The translations under genes were made by a program, and so were the position numbers. DNA of 64,000 nucleotides. Origin: Gibbula magus. Its lineage: Eukaryota; Mollusca; Gastropoda; Trochida; Trochidae. Numbering within the stretch: position 1 is the stretch's first letter; every line of letters starts with the position of its first letter. Under the pieces are notes generated by a model. It was not told where the DNA came from and searched no databases. It saw nothing but the letters and a program-made list of their open reading frames with translations. Where the stretch lies: positions 26,430,387-26,494,386 of the forward strand of contig OW388297.1 in NCBI GenBank assembly GCA_936450465.1, read 5' to 3'. Positions 13,201-22,200 of this stretch are shown here, in pieces.

Positions 13201-16200
13201 ATATTACATGGATTTCTGTAAGAAAAAAATATAATTTCCTATTCAAAGCATTTTAACAAATGATATTTATGTTTTGGGGTTTTTTTTATGTTTAATAGAG
13301 CTTGATACTCGTCACTGAATATCCAAAATGAAAATAAAATGTTAAGAATATCTTTTATTTTCTCAGAATTCTAACACCGAGTTTTGCAATGCTCGGTCAT
13401 CAAACCAGTCTGCTGCAGCCAGAGAGGCAAAATTGAAAGACCTGGCAGCTGGTTACAACATGTTCATAGAACTAAAAGGAAATCTGGAGGAAGGAACAAA
13501 GGTGAGAGTTACCTCCCTTGCATTGTGTTATTTCTGTGATCGAGGTTTACTGGTATGTATGTCGATTTGGTTGATTTGTTGATTTACATCCGTCAAGCTT
13601 GATATTCTTATTACTGTTTTTGATACACGTCTTAGTTGTGATCAAAACATATTCAGGAATATAACGAGAAAAGTGTATTTTGGTACTCAGTGATTACAAT
13701 AGCAACACGTTACTGGGGGAAACGTTATGCTCAACTTTTGCTCTTGGGTTGTTACAGATCAATTTCTAAATTAAAATCTTGGGCTGGCTACTATTTAAGC
13801 TCCTTTCATATATTGAAACCACCTTTATCGCAAAAGCAATATCACAATGAAACAGAGCAATACGTGTTGGATATGGTCTGAAAAGTGATGAGGACGAACC
13901 CATGTGCCATACTAATGGAGGCTTTGAGGACCATATCTAACTTAAAACTAAGTCACTCTCATCTAGAAATGGTGTTCACTTCTGCAGATCAATTCAGTGC
14001 AATTTAGTTTCTCATTACTTTTATTTACGCTGAGTTTCTGTTTTGACCAAGAAACACAGACAACCCTTTATATGCTATAGGCAGCTGTACATTAGTTGAA
14101 AAATCACAGTATGGGAGGTAATACAGAGCAAGATTGAATTAATGTTTACATAACTTTTTATCAAATAAGATATTCTCCCACGCTCCTGTTTGCAGTTCTA
14201 CAATGACCTCACTCCCCTGCTAGTCAAGTTCCAGTCCCGAGTGAGTGACTTCTGCTTCGCACGGAAGACTGAGAAGGATGAGCTGATGGGAGATCTGCAG
14301 AAACAGATCGCTAACGTTCGCTCACAGCCCGCTCCCCCCGCGCCCAAGTACCAGGGAGGTCCGGGACAACCAGCTCCTCAAGGTACGTCCATAGACCAGG
14401 CTCCTCCCTCACTCGTTTCATTACTCTCCATCAGTTTTGTACTGGGGCCTTCTTCAAAGCATTACTAACTCTATTATCCAGTGGGGGTCCAGAGAGGGGG
14501 TTTGAACTCCCCCCTTCCCCTCACCCATTTGTAAAATACTGCATCCTCCTATGTAATCATTTTTGATCCAATCTTTTAACGTCCGCTATGTTTGATCGAT
14601 GTACTATAATAGCTTTTAGGAAAGGCCCACAGACTTCATCTTTAATTTTTTTTTCAGATTTCCATTCTCGCTATTATGTCATTCTTGCATTAAACTGACT
14701 GATCAGGACCTGATCCTCAAAGCAATGGAGAACAATTATGAGATGTGTCCATTTCTCCACTTTCACCTGCTGATGCGGTCATATTTCAGGTTATGCCTCT
14801 CATTGGCCCCTCCAATCTAAATTTTGTCCTTTATGGTTTCTCAGTCATGGTTTGGCACTAATTAATTCTTCAATTAACAAAAGTGTTATGATCGCTTTGA
14901 GGAACAGCCCAAAGACTTTAATTTCATATTCAAAATATTCTTTTTGTTGATGTCATGTCGCTCTCTTAGTCTCATACGTTACTTGACTTATAAGCTTGTT
15001 CCTCTGCTCCTAGATTCCAGCTAAATGTTTTTCTTTATCATACGGAGCAGAGAGCATTGTCATCTTGAATGGATTAACTCTCACCGTTATTCTGTCTGGA
15101 ACTTATTTCATCAACGTCATGCATGACCCAGTTTGCAAACAACAAGGCCATCTATCAACTCCATGTTTTCATGTAGTCAAGTCACTATCTCGATTCCTCA
15201 ACTTTCTATTTTCAGGTCAATCTTTAAGTTTCTGCAGTATACTTCATTTTCATTTTATTCAAATTATATATTTATTAGTTACAATTAAAACTTCTTAACA
15301 TCATGTTGATAGGTTTGTCATGTCATAAATGAAAATGCACTCTTCAATCTAAACTTTGACTACCGGGTAAGTCACTCATGTTCACAAATCTTGTTATCAC
15401 GGTCATCATTCAACTGTGTTATAATCACCATATTCATAATAATAATAATCATCATCACCATAATCACCATCATCATAATAATTATCAGCATATTCTTCAT
15501 GATAATATCATCGCCATATTCATATTACCGTATTCTTTCGGGTATAAGACCAGGCAAACAAACCTCTTGGAAACATGGGGGTGGGCTTTTAGACAGGAGA
15601 GACCCCAACTCAGATGAAAATTCATACCGGAGACCGTCAGACAGTCAGAAGAGGTTTTCTGTAGGTTTTTGACACTTAACTTAAAATAATATTATACATA
15701 TATGTAATGTATAACCATGAAACATCTGGTAAAGTTGGGGGTGGGCTTTAACCCAGGAATAACCCCAACCAGTACAACCCTCTGAAAAATGGAGGTGGTC
15801 TAAGGCTTGAGTGTGGTCTTGTACCCGAGAGAATGCGGTAATAGCAATCATCATCACCATCATCATCACCATCACCATCATCATTACCATCATAATCATC
15901 ATCATAGTCATCATCACCATCATCACAATCATCATCATGATCACCATCCTAATCATCATCACCATATTCATATTAATAGCAATCATCAGCATCATCATCA
16001 GCATCATCACTCCTCATGTTAGTGTGATGTGTGATGGCATGATGTTTTACCCAAAAACTCAGTTTGAACATTTTCTTTACTTGTCAGCTCCTGAAACTAC
16101 AAATAACATTTACAAGCACTACCTTCAGAAGGTGGTCAGAAAAGGACATACAAGTTCTATGGACTTACAACATCTTTATTTATCAATCTCATACTTGATA

Positions 16201-19200
16201 ACAGTGTTATCCAACACAGAAACATCACATCTCATTGCAATAAGGAAGTTGTAAATCCATATAACTTATGTCCTCTGGCTTCAGTAATTATTTTTGGGAT
16301 TTTTTTCTAACAGGCTAGAGTTGTTATTTAAAAGAAGATGTCCTCTTGTTTTTAATAGATGACTGTTGTCTCAACAATTATCAAAATATATGTTTGAGAA
16401 ATGATATTTCTTAAAAATGTCTTTTCCAAGAGTGACACTCAAGTCAAATATTAAATTTAAATATCAAAAGTCAAATAACAATAAGAATAATCTTTTCAAA
16501 TTCTTTTAAAATTATTCATTAAAAAATATTTGATGCTTATTTTAAATGATTTCATACTTTTGTGCAAGTAACACTTTTCTCATTTCTGTTTTTCATTTCT
16601 TCATTCATGAAAAATTTGTTTAAGTTGAGACAACAAACTTTGTTTGATATTTTGAATGTAACATCTTTTTAAATACTGTTCCTCAAAAGAAATGTGTTAC
16701 ATGTTTAGTACCAGGTGTGACTATCCCTTCATCTGTCTAACCACAGCCATTTCTTTTGTGGTGAAATATACATGTGTTTACTTCTTTTCTAATTTGAGTT
16801 GTTTGCTGTAACTGTATCGTCCTTCGTATTCCTATGGTTTATGTTACAATCATTTCCATTCAACTTACATAGAATAGAGACCATGTTCCATGTTCCATTC
16901 ATCCAAACCTGAAAAACTTGTCTCAAAAGAATCCCGCTAGTGATAGGCCTGAGGACTGAAAGAAGTGCAATGAAGTGACATTCCAGTTTTAAAATGCTTT
17001 ATAGACCAGTTACCGTGGCTCTTATATCAGCATCCACTAATTAAATGACTTGACAGGGATGTTCAGCAAAAATAACTACAGGAAGAGGAAGCAGATATTT
17101 CAGCAATTTGATTGGTCTTCATGTCAATCCACTTTGCAATGTAGCTCAGTTGGTAGAGCGTCTGCTCATCACCTGGTAGGTCGGGGTTTGATTCCCGGCC
17201 GCGTCACCAAAAGACGTTAAAAGATTGGAGTTGTTGCTTCCTTTTTTGGCGCTCAGCATTATTATTATTATTATCATAATTAATCCGATTTGATAATATT
17301 ATTCAAGAATGGAGATTATTGTAAAATTAATCTCTAGGGGTGAAGCTATCAGTATCAGTGAAATCACTGTATGTATATGGCTTTGATCGTTATCCAGAAC
17401 ACTACAATGAATTTCAAATCCACAGTACTTTTGTTTTGGCCATTTTAGGAACTTCATTCATATGAATGGACAAGTCAAAGAATGACAAAAAATTCATTGA
17501 AATATTTGACAATAAATATACAGAAATATTTTTACCAAAGCAAAAAACCACAGTGTCAACTGTATTGTGGCGTAGATTTATTGAACTCTTTGTGCTAAGA
17601 AGGTCATTAGTGAATGTAAATATTTAGCACTTACGACTTTTTGAAAGGAAAGAGAGCATTAAATCTTGGTCCTGGTTCACTCCTTTTGAGTTGTGCTAAC
17701 ATTACCTGATGCAACAACACACAAAGTATAAGGGGTAACGAAGGACGAAACCTGATGTGACGTGTGTATTGTCTCTGTTGATAGCGAGTGAGGCAAGCGG
17801 ATCAGGTAGTAGTCGAGGGCCCCCGCCCCGCCCCCCTCCTCCGACTCTGCCCACAACTGGTGGCCAGCCAAGTGCACCTCCCTCTGCCCCTGCAGGTGCT
17901 CCCCCGGGTATGAGTATATCTATCTCTATATATATATCATCAACTTCACCCAACAAGGCATAACTTACCCCAGACTCCATCACTGGCTATTGTCAGTCTT
18001 GCCACATTCCCTTAACTTTCCGGTGCTAGCAAGGTATGAAGTTCAGTAGCAATGTGCTGCTATATTAGCACAGGAAATTTGAGGAAATGCAGCAAGTCTT
18101 AAATGATGGAGACTGGTGCGAGTTGTGCCTTGCGGGGGAAAGTTGAGATACTGTTAGATTCTTCAACTACTAATATCGGCATAGCTATGGGGTACTTTGT
18201 AGATACATAGCCGTACCAATCTGAAATTGTGATCAACATCCTAACTGATTTGCTTCACATGCTTTAATACCTAGCTATTTCATGTGTTTAATCTGATTTG
18301 ATTTATTTATTGACAAATTAGACATATTCTTATTCGGGTTATAATTTCTTTTCAATTATTTATGTTTATTTTCGATGCTTTTTATATTAAATTTCATTCT
18401 GAAAAAGTTGGATAGTTTTCCATTTTCAACTATTTATATTTACGTTAATCTATGCTTTTTACATTAAACTTAATTCTGATATTTATTTCTCTACATTTTC
18501 AAAGTTGTATAACTTCAGTAGTTTTTCTTACGTATTTCAATTGCTCTTTACTTTTTACTTGCAATGAATCAACACATAACTTGTCAATCCGTAGACTTAT
18601 ATTTTTGAAGCCACCTCATAGTGTGATTATTGAATGTGACTGCTATCCCAGGTGTGGTCTGCATGCTTGTACTAGCCCTCCCTCATATGAGTGGATCAGA
18701 TCAGTCATCTTCATCCTCATCTTATTCTCTTGCTTAACTATCTTCATGTCATCCTATCATACTGATTCAAACTGATTCAAACAGTCTTCAATAGCATGCA
18801 TTGATTTCTCTACCTTTGATCAAGTTAATCCTATTGGGTTTCTGATATGGATATTCCTGGTGTTTCTCTTAATACCCAAATATCAGTTTGCTGCAAATTT
18901 AACAGGTTTTTGATTCAATATGAAACATCAAGTTAGGTTGTACTGTAATCATAAGACAAATAGTTGTGTTTTTATAATTCAGTTATTCAACACACACAAA
19001 TTTAGGTTAAAATCGACAGTTACGCCTTCATACCATGGGAATGGAATTCAAAAGAAGTCTGCCTCATGAAATACAACTGCAAACTCAAGCAACGTTATCC
19101 GGTTGAAAACATTTCAAATCTTTAACTTATTCATATCTAGAGTCACTTTTGGTATTTCTGTGTACATACAGTTTATTAAATGGTACCGACACCTGTCATA

Positions 19201-22200
19201 TTTCTGTAAGGTGATGTGAAAAGGAATAGAAAAATAAAATCTTGAATCTGGCCCAATCTCAGTAATCAAGATGTATAATTTCGCAATGAATCGCCACAGC
19301 TCATTTGCAGGATTTCAAATATCAATCAACATAGTGAAATTTTTCAAATCAAGCAATCAGAATCAAGAATATCAGGCCCCCCTTAGTAATTGAAGGAAAT
19401 GCGTCAATTTTGAAGAAAATCCATCCAAACTTGAAAGAAAAGCGCCCATTACGGAAGATATTGCTTCTTTTCTCGAAACAAACGCAGCAATATCGGTGAA
19501 TCCACGGTAATTACTGAAACAATCATTCCGATTTTGGAAGGAAGAACGTCTCTATCGGAGACGACTTCGTCCTTTTCCGTGAATTCTCGGTCGATGCCGG
19601 AAATGCACACATCACAAAATGGCGTCCGAAGAAGATTCTCCTGTTTCGTTGATTAATGTTTTTACTGTTTTCAGTCCGTACTTTACATGAATCGAAGTTA
19701 ACATACTTTTGTTGAATGCGTCTAGGTATAAGGAATCGATACGACTATAGGTTATTGTCATGAAAATGAGTAGTTACGGTGTTAATGTTGAAACAGTTCA
19801 CGGATCGCCGATTGTTAACATCGAAGTGTAATTATATTGTAGTAACATCTGGAATAATTTTAGCCCTATAACAGCCATTTATCAAAATATAAACGAATAA
19901 AGAAGGTAAAAAAAAATTTGGTTTAGTTTTGTACATTTTTTGGTTATAATATATTGTTAGGATAACAAAAAAAGAAGTTTTGTTTTACAAGTCATTTCGA
20001 TTGCTGCACTCGGTGAAGAAAACCCGAAATAAATAACCCAATAAGCAATCATATTGACATGGATTCGCATATCAGGTGACGAAATTAAATGAATAAATGA
20101 AAATTTCTAAATATGAAATAATCCTTAAACGTCTGACACGCTTCCGAGATCGTCTATGCTTCTGTTAGTGATACAGCTTCACCTCTCATCGATGTAAACA
20201 ATCGGCGAATCGTGAACTCACTGAACTGTTTCAACATTAGCACCGTAACAACTCATTTTCATGACAGTAACCTACAGTCTTGTATATTCTTTATTACTAG
20301 CCGCATTCAACAAAAGTATTTTTTCTTCGATTCATGTAAAGTACGGACTGAATTACAGTAAAAACATTACAGGAGAAGCTTCTTTGGACGCCATTTTGTG
20401 ATGTGTGCATTTCCGGCATCGACCGAGAATTCACGGAAAAGTACGAAGTCGTCTCCGATAGAGACGTTCTTCTTTCCAAAATCGGAATGATTATTTCAGT
20501 AATTACCGTGGATTCACCGATATTGCTGCGTTTGTTTCGAGAAAAGAAGCAATATCTTCCATAATGGGCGCTTTTCTTTCAAGTTTGGATGGATTTTCTT
20601 CAAAATTGACGCATTTCCTTCAATTACTTAGGGGGGCCTGAATATGCCAAAGTTGTGTAACAATATTGAAAAATATCAATGTACATGGATGGATATCAGA
20701 TGCATATTGAGAGACTTGTGTATACTGAGGGAGGTTGACATTGTTCTAATGTGGTTGAGGAGCTGTGTACTATAGCTTTCTACTGTTCGATTAACTCACT
20801 AGTAAAAATAGTGTGTACTCACTAGCAATTCGATCAATGGATTCAAACTCAGCCAGGGCTGTGCTATTATTGATCATCCAAACAAAAAGAGAATGAGTCA
20901 CCAAACGGATTACCATTTAGCCTCAAACTAATATTCTTCAGGCACTACATATATCAGACAAAAATAAAGAATTTGAATTGGAGACCATTTGTATATACAA
21001 ACACTGCACTGAATAATGATGGTAATAAGTAGGATATTTATATAGCCCATATGTCCAAAAGGCGCTCCTTGCATTATTATCCTGGTCTAACCCATCCAGC
21101 CAATTCAATTCAAGCACTTGAAGGTCACCTCCGATCTAACGTTTTACCAGGTACCCAATTTTACTGCTGGGTTAACAGAGGCACAATTTGAACCAAGTCT
21201 CTTGCCCGAGTTAACACAAGTTTCTAAACTCAATAACCATTAAATTCTCTGTTTATCCAACAATGCAGTGTAACTTCACTGATAGCAGGCTACTGAGCTA
21301 CGCCATATGGGACCACAGGACCACATGTCAATACAGAATATTTGTTATATATATATTTTATTATAGTCTGTAAGAAAGGAAATCAAGGACGTATCCTAAA
21401 TCTGGGAAGTTGAAAAGTGAACATAAAAAAAAAATACCTGCTTTGTATGAAGTTTCTAAGAAAGCTGCAAGTCTTCTAGAATCAGAGTGATATAGGACAT
21501 AACAATGTGTTGCATACAATAGGCGCAGTATTCCATGCACATAAGACAGTATTTCCATAAGTGAATGCTTTCTGTGATTTGAAATTTGAAATCTAGAAAA
21601 CAATTACACGCTTTGTATAAATGTTCACGGGTACCTGCCAGTCTTCTAGAATCAGTGATAAAGGACATAACCATGTGCAGTTTTCCATGCACATACAACA
21701 GTATTTCCCTGAGTAAATGATTTGTGTTGTTGCAGGGTCCGCCCCTCCCCCCTCAGGAGCACAAGGTGCACCTCCACCCCACCAAGCAAACCTCCCCTAC
21801 CCCGCCCAACCCTACCAGCAGAGCCAGGGACAGAACTATGGTAGGTACCACCCTACTGGTGGGTGGGCTTGTGACTAGTGCTTTGTGCATGCTGGTGCGC
21901 TAATGGCTAGCACATTGTGGGTGTCTTGTGACGGTGGCCTGTGCATGCTGACTGCATCTAAGCCTTAGTTGCCGGTGGTATGTTCTGGTGGCAGTGCTTG
22001 CTGATCTAACCTACTGTGGTTTGCCCCTGAATTACTATTACTAACATTTATATCACAATAACCACCATTTCTTGACTAACTGTCCTAAGAACCAAAGTTT
22101 ATAGACTCATTATATCCATCCTGCTCCATCTGGAGATTTGTAACTGCAAGGCTACTTCAGTCTCCTGATCCAGCACCTTCTGCCTCGTATTGTGCTATAA

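Larger units (their letters stand above)
14383..17784 (+). other. Intron 15 (3.4 kb): mostly repeats, no further exon recognised
   Basis: Contains CAT microsatellites at 15430-15500 and 15843-16012, a repeated GGGGGTGGGCTTT...CCCCAAC segment at about 15575-15610 and 15735-15775, and a tRNA-derived SINE at 17133. The His- and Ile-rich open frames here are translations of the CAT repeat. Confidence 0.7.
17908..21735 (+). other. Intron 16 (3.8 kb)
   Basis: Holds the small inverted-repeat element at 17954, AT-rich unassigned sequence at 18133-19367, the 1.27-kb foldback element at 19373, a degenerate dispersed fragment at about 21015-21310 (TATTTATATAGCCCATATG ... TACTGCTGGGTTAACAGAGG ... GAACCAAG), and a 170-bp tandem duplication next to exon 17. 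Confidence 0.65.

Noticed and set aside
15378..16254. His- and Ile-rich frames of 71-147 aa
   Set aside because: Translations of the CAT microsatellite inside intron 15 of PDCD6IP.
17133..17208. Functional tRNA gene
   Set aside because: A and B boxes are recognisable but the acceptor stem does not pair, the B box is mutated, and a SINE body with an ATT tail follows.
20297..20479. 60-aa minus-strand frame
   Set aside because: Lies within the right arm of the foldback element at 19373-20640; not a transposase.
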